Source of the DNA: Oceanicola sp. 22II-s10i
GTDB lineage: Bacteria > Pseudomonadota > Alphaproteobacteria > Rhodobacterales > Rhodobacteraceae
Direction: 5' to 3'
Assembly (NCBI RefSeq): GCF_002210105.1
Contig: NZ_AQQU01000009.1
Span: 105,847-169,846, forward strand
Length of the DNA stretch: 64,000 nucleotides
This document shows, piece by piece, positions 51,936-60,370 of this stretch. The notes beneath the pieces were generated by a model, which did no database searches, was not told the origin of the DNA, and worked only from the letters and a program-made list of their open reading frames with translations. Each line of letters begins with the position of its first letter. Position 1 is the stretch's first letter. The position numbers and the translations under genes are program-made.

Positions 51936-52994
51936 CTATGCCTCCGGCGCGTGGCTTTCCAGCCCGCAGACCGGGCAATCGGGGCGCTTCTTCAACGTGA
52001 TCTTGCGGGTTTCGCCCCAGAGCGCATCGTAAATCAGCATCTCACCCCTCAGTGCCGCGCCCGCGCCCGTGATGACCTTCACCGCCTCGACCGCCATCAT
52101 CGACCCCACGACCCCCGGCAACGGCCCCAACACCCCCGCCACGGCGCAGGACGGCGCGAGGCCCGGCGCGGGGGCCTGAGGGAAAATGCACTGGTAACAC
52201 GGTCCGCCGCGCGCGGGGTCGAACACGCTCACCTGCCCCTCCCATTGGGAGAGCGCGCCGGAAATCAGCGGCTTTCCGAGCGCCACGGCGGTGCGGTTCG
52301 CCAGATAGCGCGTCTCGAAATTGTCGGTGCCGTCGAGGATCAGGTCATACTCGGCGAACAGCTCCGCCGCGATGTCTTCGGTCAGGTCACGGTGATAGGG
52401 CCGGACATGCGTCCTGGGGTTCTGCGCGTTCAGCGTTTCCTCGGCGGAGAAGACCTTTGGCTGCTGGATCGCGTCGTCCATGTGGATCACCTGCCGCTGC
52501 AGGTTGGCGTTGTCGACCCGGTCGCCGTCGATGATCCCCAGCGTCCCGACCCCCGCCGCCCCGAGGTAGAGCAGCGCGGGCGATCCCAGCCCTCCGGCCC
52601 CGATCACCAGGACCTTGGCATCCTTCAGCTTCCGCTGCCCCGGCCCGCCCAGTTCGCGCAGGACGATGTGACGGGCATAACGCTCCAGCTCGGTCTCGGT
52701 GAACGGCCCCTGCGCCACAGGCTCCGGCGGCTCAGCCCCCTGCGCCCGCGCCTTCAGCAGTCCTAGGCCCCAGCGATAGGCCACGACTATCGCGGCCAGA
52801 CCCAGCAGCATCAACCACCCGGCGATCCCGCCGCCGGTCGCTTCGCGCAGCGGATGGCCGGCGGGCAGCACCACCTGCGCCAGCAGCACCGCCATCAACA
52901 ATACGCCCAGCACCGCGAGCCTCGGCCCCCGCGAAACGCCCGCCCAGCGACCACCCCACCAGAGCGCCGCCGCAAGGACCAGGACCGCCAGCAT
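51936..52994 (-). CDS. moeB: membrane-anchored HesA/MoeB/ThiF E1-like adenylyltransferase
   Basis: A 352-residue protein. Residues 1-75 hold two or three hydrophobic helices ([49 protein letters not shown]), after which a complete E1-like domain starts (YARHIVLRELGGPGQ). ATP-binding VIGAGGLGSP, DGDRVDNANLQRQ, the GTDNFETRYL loop, and Cys pairs CYQC and CPVC for zinc are all visible. MoeB activates MoaD for molybdopterin; ThiF activates ThiS. The N-terminal membrane anchor is the unusual element. Start overlaps the dut stop (TGATG). Confidence 0.87.
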   Translation of the reverse strand: MLAVLVLAAALWWGGRWAGVSRGPRLAVLGVLLMAVLLAQVVLPAGHPLREATGGGIAGWLMLLGLAAIVVAYRWGLGLLKARAQGAEPPEPVAQGPFTETELERYARHIVLRELGGPGQRKLKDAKVLVIGAGGLGSPALLYLGAAGVGTLGIIDGDRVDNANLQRQVIHMDDAIQQPKVFSAEETLNAQNPRTHVRPYHRDLTEDIAAELFAEYDLILDGTDNFETRYLANRTAVALGKPLISGALSQWEGQVSVFDPARGGPCYQCIFPQAPAPGLAPSCAVAGVLGPLPGVVGSMMAVEAVKVITGAGAALRGEMLIYDALWGETRKITLKKRPDCPVCGLESHAPEA

Positions 52995-53464
52995 CAGCCC
53001 CGCCCCGTGGAGCCGAATCCGCCGTCGCCCCGCGCGGTGGCGTCCAGCGACGCGACCTCGGCAAAGGTCCCGCGTGTCACCGGCGCAACCACAAGCTGCG
53101 CGATCCGGTCCCCGTGCGAGACGTGGAATGGCTCATGCCCCAGGTTGACCAGAATGACCCCGACCGGCCCGCGATAGTCGCTGTCGATGGTCCCCGGCGC
53201 GTTCACCAGCGCGATCCCGTGCTTCAGCGCCAGACCCGAACGCGGCCGCACCTGCACCTCGAACCCCTCGGGGATCGCCATGCTCAGCCCGGTCGGCACC
53301 AGCGCCCGTGCGCCGGGTCCGATCACCACGCCGTCGCGGTCCGCCGCCGGGAAGTTGGCCCGCACGTCAGCGCCCGCAGCCCCCGCCGTCGCGTAGGACG
53401 GCAGCGGCACGTCGGGATCGGCCCAGTCGAGCCGCGCAATCTCTATCTTCACATGATCCTTCAT
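52994..53464 (-). CDS. dut: deoxyuridine 5'-triphosphate nucleotidohydrolase
   Basis: A 156-residue trimeric dUTPase that converts dUTP to dUMP and pyrophosphate. All five motifs are visible: [12 protein letters not shown] (1), [15 protein letters not shown] (2), [17 protein letters not shown] (3), GDRIAQLVV (4) and GDGGFGSTG (5, at the C-terminus). ATG 53464 (MKDHVKIEI) is chosen over a TTG four codons upstream. Lies between coaBC and moeB in a tight operon, an arrangement frequent in this lineage. Confidence 0.95.
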   Translation of the reverse strand: MKDHVKIEIARLDWADPDVPLPSYATAGAAGADVRANFPAADRDGVVIGPGARALVPTGLSMAIPEGFEVQVRPRSGLALKHGIALVNAPGTIDSDYRGPVGVILVNLGHEPFHVSHGDRIAQLVVAPVTRGTFAEVASLDATARGDGGFGSTGRG

Positions 53465-53497
53465 CTGGCCAGACAAACTCCCGCCGGAGGCAAAATT

Positions 53498-54691
53498 CTA
53501 TGCCAAGGCCCCGGCCACACGCTCCGCCAGCCGGGCGGCGACCGCATCCTTGCCCATGCGCGGCCATTCCTCGGCCCCGTCGTCCGAGATCAGGATCACC
53601 GCGTTCTCCGTCCCGCCCATGATCCCCGTCGCCGGGCTGACATCGTTCGCCACGATCCAGTCGCAGCCCTTGCGCTGCCGTTTGGCGGTGGCATGGGCGA
53701 CCACGTCGTCCGTCTCGGCGGCGAAGCCCACGACCAGCCCCGGCCGCCCCGTCTGCATCTGGCTGACGGTGGCGAGGATGTCGGGGTTCTCGGCGAATTC
53801 CAGCGTTGGCAGCGCGCCCTTCACCTTCTTGATCTTGGAACCGGAGGCAGAGGCCACCCGCCAGTCCGCAACCGCCGCCGCGAATACCGCAGCGTCGACC
53901 GGCAGCGCGGCTTGAACCGCCTCCAGCATCTCCTTCGCGGTCTCGACCTTCACCACCTGCACACCCGAGGGCGGCGGCACGGAGGCCGGGCCGGTCACGA
54001 ACACCACCTCGGCCCCGAGCGCCGCCAGTGCCCTTGCGATCGCCGTGCCCTGTGCGCCCGAGGACCGGTTGGCGATGTAGCGGACCGGGTCGATGGGTTC
54101 GTGCGTGGGGCCGGATGTGACGAGGACACGCTTGCCCGTCAGCGGCCCGGCGGTGAAATGCGCCTCGATCGCCGCGACGATCTCCAGCGGTTCGCTCATG
54201 CGTCCGGGGCCGTATTCGCCGCAGGCCATGCTGCCCTCGTTCGGGCCAACCATGGCGATGCCGTCGGATTTCAGGGTCGCAAGGTTGCGCTGCGTGGCGG
54301 GGTGATCCCACATCCGCACGTTCATCGCCGGGGCGATCAGCACCGGCGTGTCGGTGGCCAGCAGCAGGGTCGAGGCCAGATCGTTCGCCAGCCCCTGCGC
54401 CATCTTGGCCATCAGGTCCGCCGTCGCCGGGGCCACGACGACCAGATCGGCGGAGCGGGACAGCTGGATGTGCCCCATCTCGGCCTCGGTCGTCAGGTCG
54501 AAGAGCGCGTTATGCACCCGTTCTCCAGCCACCGCGGAAATGGTCAGGGGGGTCACGAACTCGGCCCCGGCGGCCGTCAGAACCGGCGTGACCGAGGCCC
54601 CGCGTTCGCGCAGGCGGCGGATCAGGTCGGGCGCCTTGAACGCCGCGACCCCGCCGCCGATGATCAGCAATATCCGCTTGCCAGCCAGCAT
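53498..54691 (-). CDS. coaBC: bifunctional CoaBC (phosphopantothenoylcysteine synthetase/decarboxylase)
   Basis: A 397-residue enzyme for steps 2 and 3 of coenzyme A synthesis. The N-terminal CoaC flavoprotein domain shows IGGGVAAFKAPDLIRRLRERG and the decarboxylase motifs PAMNVRMWDHPA and GSMACGEYGPGRM, in which the conserved Cys is the proton donor. The C-terminal CoaB domain has VLVTSGPTHEPIDPVRYIANRSSG, AAVADWRV and the Lys-rich SKIKKVKG. The ATG at 54691 (MLAGKRILLIIGG) matches the usual start. Between rpoH and dut. Confidence 0.95.
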   Translation of the reverse strand: MLAGKRILLIIGGGVAAFKAPDLIRRLRERGASVTPVLTAAGAEFVTPLTISAVAGERVHNALFDLTTEAEMGHIQLSRSADLVVVAPATADLMAKMAQGLANDLASTLLLATDTPVLIAPAMNVRMWDHPATQRNLATLKSDGIAMVGPNEGSMACGEYGPGRMSEPLEIVAAIEAHFTAGPLTGKRVLVTSGPTHEPIDPVRYIANRSSGAQGTAIARALAALGAEVVFVTGPASVPPPSGVQVVKVETAKEMLEAVQAALPVDAAVFAAAVADWRVASASGSKIKKVKGALPTLEFAENPDILATVSQMQTGRPGLVVGFAAETDDVVAHATAKRQRKGCDWIVANDVSPATGIMGGTENAVILISDDGAEEWPRMGKDAVAARLAERVAGALA

Positions 54692-54757
54692 GTTCCGCCC
54701 TCGGACGCCATTTCCGGCGACACTAGGCGACCCCCGCACCGGGGGCAAGGAGCGGCG

Positions 54758-55639
54758 TCAGTGCAGCAGCGCCTCGACCTCGCCGCCGCCGTTGGTTTCC
54801 AGCGTGCGCCGCATCTTGCGGAACGCCCCGGCCTCGAGCTGACGCACACGCTCCTTGGACAGCCCCAGTTCCTGCCCGAGGCTTTCCAGCGTCCGCGGCT
54901 CGTCGCGCAGCTTGCGCTCGCGCACGATCATCCGCTCGCGGTCGTTCAGGTCGGACATGGCGGTGATCAGCCAGTCGCGCAGCGCCTGACGGTCGTGATC
55001 GTCGCCCACAAGCTCCGCGGCCCCGGCCGTGTCGTCCTCCAGCGTGTCGATCCACTCGCGGCCCTCGTCATCGGCGGACTGCGTGGCGTTCAGCGAGAAG
55101 TCGGAGCCGGACAGACGCCCCTCCATCATCTCGACATCGCGCAGCGGGACGCCGACTTCGGTCGCGATCATCTGGCGCAGCTGGTGGCCGTCCAGTTCCT
55201 CGCCCCGGCCCATGGCCTCGCGCTCCAGCCGGGCCTGAACCCGGCGCATGTTGAAGAACAGCGATTTCTGCGAAGAGGTCGAGCCGGTGCGCACCATCGA
55301 CCAGTTGCGCATCACGTAATCCTGGATCGAGGCCTTGATCCACCAGACGGCATAGGTCGAAAAGCGGACCCCGCGGTCGGGATCGAACTTGTCGGCGGCC
55401 TTCATCAGGCCCAGCCCGGCCTCCTGGATCAGGTCGTTCATCGGTGCGCCGTAGCGGCGGTACTTGGCGGCCATCGAAATCGCCAGCCGCATGTAGGCGG
55501 TGACCAGACGGTGCAGCGCCGCCTCGTCACGCTGATCGCGCCAGGCATAGGCGAGCGAAAGCTCCGTCTCGGCGTCGAGCAATTCTGCCTTCATCGCGCG
55601 TCGCGAAAGGGAATTGTCGGAAATGCTGTCGAGCGGCAT
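54758..55639 (-). CDS. rpoH: RNA polymerase sigma-32-type factor RpoH (RpoH2-like)
   Basis: A 293-residue group 3 sigma factor. Region 2 reads LVTAYMRLAISMAAKYRRYG, NDLIQEAGLGLMKAADKFDP and FSTYAVWWIKASIQDYVMRNWSMVRTG (core, -10 recognition and melting). The RpoH box QKSLFFNMRR follows, and region 4 is LESLGQELGLSKERVRQLEAG. In Rhodobacterales there are usually two RpoH paralogues; the short N-terminus and its position beside coaBC fit the RpoH2 type, which serves the singlet-oxygen and oxidative stress response. The subtype assignment is less certain than the family. Confidence 0.9.
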   Translation of the reverse strand: MPLDSISDNSLSRRAMKAELLDAETELSLAYAWRDQRDEAALHRLVTAYMRLAISMAAKYRRYGAPMNDLIQEAGLGLMKAADKFDPDRGVRFSTYAVWWIKASIQDYVMRNWSMVRTGSTSSQKSLFFNMRRVQARLEREAMGRGEELDGHQLRQMIATEVGVPLRDVEMMEGRLSGSDFSLNATQSADDEGREWIDTLEDDTAGAAELVGDDHDRQALRDWLITAMSDLNDRERMIVRERKLRDEPRTLESLGQELGLSKERVRQLEAGAFRKMRRTLETNGGGEVEALLH

Positions 55640-55717
55640 GAATGTCTCCCCGGTTGTCTCCGCCCCGTGCCGGGCGGGAGGCACGTCACGCGCGCCCTTG
55701 TCCGTTCTCTTACCCAA

Positions 55718-55747
55718 GCTATACGCATGAGACGCGACTTGGTTTCA
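55718..55747 (-). promoter_or_regulatory. candidate ECF-type promoter of rpoH
   Basis: On the minus strand TGAAAC (55747-55742), an 18-bp spacer and TATAGC (55723-55718), 79 bp upstream of the rpoH ATG. Spacing resembles the RpoE-type TGATCC-N18-TA element known to control rpoH2 in Rhodobacter, but the -35 differs at two positions. Confidence 0.3.
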
Positions 55748-55764
55748 CGAAGGGACACGAAAAA

Positions 55765-56283
55765 ATGCACGACTCCGTGACATTCGTTGTGGGCGGCGCG
55801 GCCTCTGGCAAATCCGCCTGGGCGGAGGATTTCGTGCGTTCCCGTGGACTGCCAAAGGCTTACATTGCCACCGCCCAGGTGTTCGATGCCGAGATGGAGG
55901 AAAAAATCGCAAGGCATCGCCGGATGCGCGGCGATGGATGGACCACATTCGAGGCGCCGGAAAATGCGGCGGACCTGCTGCCCGGCCTTGACCCCGCCAC
56001 GGCGGTCCTTTTCGACTGCGCAACCATGTGGCTGAGCAATATCATGCTGACCGAAAGCGACCTGTCGGCGGAAACTGACCGGCTGCTGGATGCCATTACG
56101 GCCTGTCCGGCGGACCTGACCATCGTGTCGAACGAGGTCGGCCAGGGGATCGTCCCCGACAATGCCCTCGCACGCCGTTTCCGCGAGGCGCAGGGGCGCC
56201 TGAACATCCGTCTGGCCGCACGGGCGGACCGGGTGGTGCAGGTGGTCGCGGGCCTGCCGAACGTGTTGAAAGGGGCGATCTGA
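55765..56283 (+). CDS. cobU: adenosylcobinamide kinase/guanylyltransferase CobU/CobP
   Basis: A 172-residue bifunctional enzyme that phosphorylates adenosylcobinamide and transfers GMP to it, in the late cobalamin pathway. The P-loop is VVGGAASGKSAWAE near residue 10. The guanylylated His lies in IARHRRMRGDGW, and LFDCATMWLSNIM is the Walker-B-like segment. ATG at 55765 is close to AGGGA. It overlaps the following phosphatase gene start (TGATG), so the two are co-translated. Confidence 0.92.
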   Translation: MHDSVTFVVGGAASGKSAWAEDFVRSRGLPKAYIATAQVFDAEMEEKIARHRRMRGDGWTTFEAPENAADLLPGLDPATAVLFDCATMWLSNIMLTESDLSAETDRLLDAITACPADLTIVSNEVGQGIVPDNALARRFREAQGRLNIRLAARADRVVQVVAGLPNVLKGAI

Positions 56284-56858
56284 TGCGGTTCTTCTGGGTG
56301 CGGCACGGGCCGACGCATTACAAGGGGCTCGTCGGCTGGTCCGACTTGCCCGCCGATCTCAGCGACACCGATCAGGTCGGCCGCCTGTCGCACTACCTGC
56401 CGTCCGACGCGCTGGTGATCTCGTCCGACCTTGTCCGCTCGGTCACCACCGCCGACGCCATCGCGGGCACCCGCCAGCGACTGCCGCATGACCCCGATTT
56501 GCGCGAGATGAACTTCGGCGAGTGGGAGCTGAAACGCTCGCCCGAGGTCAGCCAGACGCATCCGGAACTCAGCCGCGCGTTCTGGAGCGAACCGGGGCAT
56601 CACGCGGCCCCCGGCGGCGAAAGCTGGTTCGACATGACCGCCCGCACGGGCCGCGCGGTCGACCGTCTGATGCAGGCGCACCGGGGGCGCGACGTGGTGG
56701 TGGTGGCGCATTTCGGTGTGATCCTCGCCCGTGTCGCGGATCACACCGGGAAACTGCCGAAACAGGTGCTGGGGCAGAAGATCGACAATCTGTCGGTCAC
56801 CGAACTGACGTTCGACGGCACCGGCTGGGAGGTCGGCGCGATCAATCACTGCCCGTGA
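56283..56858 (+). CDS. histidine phosphatase family protein, possible CobC
   Basis: A 191-residue phosphoglycerate-mutase-like phosphatase. The catalytic RHG motif is FWVRHGPTHYKG at the N-terminus, the acid motif is DLREMNFGEWEL near residue 76, and the second His lies in VVVVAHFGVIL near residue 141. Its co-translation with cobU suggests alpha-ribazole-5'-phosphate phosphatase (CobC), which acts at the nucleotide loop step; this rests on context. Confidence 0.82.
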   Translation: MRFFWVRHGPTHYKGLVGWSDLPADLSDTDQVGRLSHYLPSDALVISSDLVRSVTTADAIAGTRQRLPHDPDLREMNFGEWELKRSPEVSQTHPELSRAFWSEPGHHAAPGGESWFDMTARTGRAVDRLMQAHRGRDVVVVAHFGVILARVADHTGKLPKQVLGQKIDNLSVTELTFDGTGWEVGAINHCP

Positions 56859-56938
56859 TGCCGAACCTCAGGAACATTCGCTTTCCGTATCGCCGCACTG
56901 CCGCGTAACCTGTCCGGTATCGCAGCCCGGAGAGTTCA

Positions 56939-57808
56939 ATGACCTACGAGATTTTCATAGCCGACCGCGCGTTTTCCAGCTGGTCCCTGCGCGGCTGGCT
57001 GATGTTCGAAACCTTTGGCATTCCCTGCAAGACCACGGTGCTCGGCCTCTACACCGGCACCTTCAAGGAAGACCTCGAACCGGTCTATCCCGCCCGCACG
57101 GTCCCCGTGATGCGCACCCCCGACGGCATTCTCGTCGGCGACACGCTCGCGATGGCCGAGACGCTCGCGGAACGGCATCCGGATGCCGGGATGTGGCCCG
57201 AAGACCCGGCGGCGCGCGGCCTCGCCCGCTGGATGGTGGCCGAGATGCACTCGGGCTATGGCGCGCTGCGCAGCGAATGCCCCATGCAGTTGCTGCACCA
57301 GTACGAAGGCTTCGCGGTGTCCGACGCGGTCGCCGCGGACCTCGCCCGGATCGAGGAGATGTGGGCCCTCGCCCGCAGCCGCCACGGGTCCGGGGGCGAC
57401 TGGCTGTTCGGGGAATGGTCGCTGGCGGATGTCTTCTTTGCCCCGGTGGCCGCACGGATCGCGGGTTATGGCCTGCCCGTTGGCGCGGACGCTGCCGCCT
57501 ATGTCGCCAACATGCTGGCCGATCCGGCCTTCCGCCGCTGGCGCGCCATGGGTCAGACGGTCAGCTATGACCCGGTGCCCTATGCCAAGGATCTGCCGAC
57601 GACGGCCTGGCCCGGCCCCGCGCCAATCCCGGCCAAGGCGGTCGCTTCCGGCCCGTCCGTCAACGCGGCCTGCCCCTATTCCGGCAAGCCGGTGACCGAC
57701 TTCATGGAGATGGACGGCAAGGTCTACGGCTTCTGCAACCCGTTCTGCCGCGACAAGACGGTTCAGGACCCGGCGGCATGGCCGAAGTTCATGGCGATGG
57801 CGGGCTGA
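56939..57808 (+). CDS. glutathione S-transferase with C-terminal YHS/TRASH-like cysteine domain
   Basis: A 289-residue fusion. Residues 1-80 are a GST thioredoxin fold (FIADRAFSSWSLRGWLMFET, then PARTVPVM and DTLAMAETLAE for glutathione binding). Residues about 85-215 are the helical domain. From about 240 a separate Cys-rich tail reads NAACPYSGKPVTDF, DGKVYGFCNPFCRDKTVQDP, with C-x3-G-x-P-V and F-C-x2-x-C-x-x-K. This resembles YHS/TRASH metal-binding treble clefs. It may sense or shield a metal. Start ATG at 56939. Confidence 0.8.
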   Translation: MTYEIFIADRAFSSWSLRGWLMFETFGIPCKTTVLGLYTGTFKEDLEPVYPARTVPVMRTPDGILVGDTLAMAETLAERHPDAGMWPEDPAARGLARWMVAEMHSGYGALRSECPMQLLHQYEGFAVSDAVAADLARIEEMWALARSRHGSGGDWLFGEWSLADVFFAPVAARIAGYGLPVGADAAAYVANMLADPAFRRWRAMGQTVSYDPVPYAKDLPTTAWPGPAPIPAKAVASGPSVNAACPYSGKPVTDFMEMDGKVYGFCNPFCRDKTVQDPAAWPKFMAMAG

Positions 57809-57817
57809 GACTGACCC

Positions 57818-57840
57818 AGCCCCCGAAAGCACCGGGGGCT
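57818..57840. terminator. bidirectional hairpin between GST and CoxL-type genes
   Basis: AGCCCCCG, loop AAAGCAC, CGGGGGCT: a perfect 8-bp stem exactly between the two convergent stop codons. Confidence 0.6.
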
Positions 57841-57850
57841 GAGCCGCAAC

Positions 57851-60148
57851 TCAGCCCTTGGCGGCGGTGATCGCCTCCCACACCCGGCCGGGCGTGGCGG
57901 GCATGTCGAAAGACGTCACCCCGACCTGCGCCAGCGCATCCATCACCGCGCTCATCCCGGCGGCAAGGCCACCGACCGACCCCGCCTCGCCGACGCCCTT
58001 GACCCCCAGCGGGTTCTTGGCGGTCGGCACGTTGGAATATCCGGCCTTCAACGCCGGCAGGTCGATGGCGCGGGGCATCGCGTAGTCCATGAAGGACCCG
58101 GTCAACAGCTGCCCGTCGCCGGGAGTATAACGCATCTCCTCGAGGAAAATCTGGCCGAGCGCCTGCGCGACCCCGCCCTGGATCTGCCCCTCGGCCATCT
58201 GCGGCTGGATCACCCTGCCGATGTCCTCGACACCGGTGTAGCGCTCGATGGTCATGCGCCCGGTTTCGGGGTCCAGTTCGACCTCGCAGGTGTGGCAGCC
58301 GTTCGGGAAGGTCGGGCCGTCCGTCACGAACTCGCCCTTGCCGAGCAGCGGCGTGCCCCGGTCGATGGCCGTGCGCGCGATCTCGGCCAGCTCGACCTCG
58401 CGGTTGGTGCCCGCGATGCGGAACTTGCCCGCCTCGTACTCGATATCCGCCGCATCCGCCTCGAGCGTGTCCGAGGCGATGTCCTTGGCCTGTGCCAGAA
58501 CCTTCTCGACCGCGTCGCGGACGGCGGAGCCGACCTTGATCGTCGCGCCCGAGCCGCCCATGCCGCCGCCCCGGTCCATCCGGTCGGTGTCCCCCTGGAA
58601 GTAGTTCACGCTCTCGACCGGCAGTTCCAGTCCTTCGGCAGCCAGATCGGACAGCAGCGTCTCCAGCCCCTGCCCCGCCGAGAACCCGCCGCCGCCCAGC
58701 GTGACGGAGCCATCCGCATTGATCGACACATCGGCGAAGTCGCGGCCCGGATTGCCCCAGAGGCCGCCGGCTGTCTCGATGCACAGCGCGAGGCCGAAGC
58801 CGCGCACCCGGCCCTTGGCCTCGGATTCGGCCTTGCGCGCGGCATAGCCCGCGTGGTCGGCCTCGCTCAGCCCGTTGTCCAGCAGCTTGGGGAAATCCCC
58901 GCTGTCGTAGTCGAAGATGAACGGCGATTTCCACGGCATCTGCGCGGGCTGGATCAGGTTGCGGCGGCGCAGTTCGATCCGGTCCATCCCGATCTCGCGC
59001 GCGGCCTGATCCAGCGCCATCTCGATGGCATAGGTCGCCTCGGGCCGCCCGGCCCCGCGATAGGGTGCGACGGGAATCGTATGGGTCAGCCAGCCCTCGA
59101 TCCGGCCCGCCAGAACCGGCGTGCGGTACACCCCGGCGACCCCGCCGAAGTTCAGCACCGGCGGCAGCGACCGGGCCGAGGCATAGGCCCCCACGTTCAG
59201 ACGCATCGTCGTGCCCTGCGCGAGGATGGTGCCGTCCTCGTCCAGCCCCAGCTCGACGATGATGTCCATGTCGCGCCCGGCCTCGTCGGACAGGAAATCC
59301 TCGCCCCGGTCGGCCCGCCAGCGGATCGCCCGGTTCAGGTGCTTGGCCGCCCAGAACACCGTCGTTTCCTCGCGCAGCGGCCCCGACTTCATCCCGAACG
59401 CGCCGCCGACATCGCCGGATACGCAGCGGATCTTCTCCGGCTCCATTTTCATGAAATTGGCCAGCGTCTGGCGCATGGCCACCGGGTTCTGGTGGCTGGC
59501 ATAGAAGGTGATCCGACCGTCTTCATCAGGCCGGACGAAGGCATTGCGCGGCTCCATCGCGACGGCGGTCACGCGCGTCACAGGCACCCGCGCCGTCACC
59601 TTGTGCGGTGCCTTGGCGATGGCGTCGCGCACGGCCTGCCAGTCCCCGCGTTCCCACTCGGCGCTCAGGTTGCCGGGCCGGTCGTCATGGACCAGCGCCG
59701 CCCCTTCGGCGGTCGCCTCGTCGATGGTGGTGACGGCGGGCAGGTCCTCGGTCTCAAGCTCGATCGCTTCGGCGGCGTCCAGCGCTTGCGCACGGGTCTC
59801 GGCCACGATCATCGCAAGCGGTTCGCCGATATGGCGGATGACGTCCTTGGCCAGCAACGGGCGCGGCGTGGCGGTCCAGGTGCGCTCGTCCGGGCCCTTG
59901 AGGTTCATCGGGGTCTGGACCGGACCGATTCCATCGGCCTCGATATCCGCCTGCGTCAGCACGGCGACCACGCCTGGCATCTCTGCCGCATCCCCGGTTT
60001 CCATCGACACGATCCGACCCGACGCGATGGTCGAGCGCAGGAAAACCGCCACCAGCGCGCCCGGATCGGCGATATCGTCGGCGTAGCGGCCCTTGCCGGT
60101 GATGAGTCGGCGATCCTCGATCCGGCCCTTCCTGACGTGTTCGGTCAT
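57851..60148 (-). CDS. xanthine dehydrogenase/CoxL-family molybdopterin-binding subunit
   Basis: A 765-residue large subunit of the molybdenum hydroxylase family. It contains HIGEPLAMIVAETRAQALDAA near the N-terminus, VGGAFGMKSG, and the PYRGAGRPEATYAIE motif near residue 365, which corresponds to the form II (AYRGAGR) rather than the form I CO-dehydrogenase active-site loop. The catalytic Glu lies in GVGEAGSVGG near the C-terminus. Small (2Fe-2S) and medium (FAD) subunit genes are absent in this window, so it must pair with proteins encoded elsewhere. Substrate probably an aldehyde or N-heterocycle. Confidence 0.88.
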   Translation of the reverse strand: MTEHVRKGRIEDRRLITGKGRYADDIADPGALVAVFLRSTIASGRIVSMETGDAAEMPGVVAVLTQADIEADGIGPVQTPMNLKGPDERTWTATPRPLLAKDVIRHIGEPLAMIVAETRAQALDAAEAIELETEDLPAVTTIDEATAEGAALVHDDRPGNLSAEWERGDWQAVRDAIAKAPHKVTARVPVTRVTAVAMEPRNAFVRPDEDGRITFYASHQNPVAMRQTLANFMKMEPEKIRCVSGDVGGAFGMKSGPLREETTVFWAAKHLNRAIRWRADRGEDFLSDEAGRDMDIIVELGLDEDGTILAQGTTMRLNVGAYASARSLPPVLNFGGVAGVYRTPVLAGRIEGWLTHTIPVAPYRGAGRPEATYAIEMALDQAAREIGMDRIELRRRNLIQPAQMPWKSPFIFDYDSGDFPKLLDNGLSEADHAGYAARKAESEAKGRVRGFGLALCIETAGGLWGNPGRDFADVSINADGSVTLGGGGFSAGQGLETLLSDLAAEGLELPVESVNYFQGDTDRMDRGGGMGGSGATIKVGSAVRDAVEKVLAQAKDIASDTLEADAADIEYEAGKFRIAGTNREVELAEIARTAIDRGTPLLGKGEFVTDGPTFPNGCHTCEVELDPETGRMTIERYTGVEDIGRVIQPQMAEGQIQGGVAQALGQIFLEEMRYTPGDGQLLTGSFMDYAMPRAIDLPALKAGYSNVPTAKNPLGVKGVGEAGSVGGLAAGMSAVMDALAQVGVTSFDMPATPGRVWEAITAAKG

Positions 60149-60241
60149 GCGTCTCTCCTTGCGGTTCGGACGTCACGTTAAACACACTGTCCGAAAGGTC
60201 AAATGCCGAAACCCCGCCTTTTCCAGTGGAGACTGGCGCTT

Positions 60242-60294
60242 ACTTGCCGGACGGCTAAATGAAGCTTGACTTGCCGGTAAGTCGAGCCTCTACT
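60242..60294. promoter_or_regulatory. IclR operator and promoter candidate
   Basis: Inverted repeat GACTT-GCCGGT-AAGTC at 60268-60283, with a half-copy ACTTGCCGG at 60242-60250. It lies on a promoter for the iclR gene (TTGACT at 60266-60271, 17-bp spacer, TCTACT at 60289-60294), so the regulator may repress itself and the divergent molybdoenzyme gene. Confidence 0.5.
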
Positions 60295-60370
60295 CGGCGT
60301 CAGTCAGCCTGTCACACAGCGCTCCGGAGAGATCGCCCCGACGGGAATTGCTGACAGGGAGGAGATTGAA

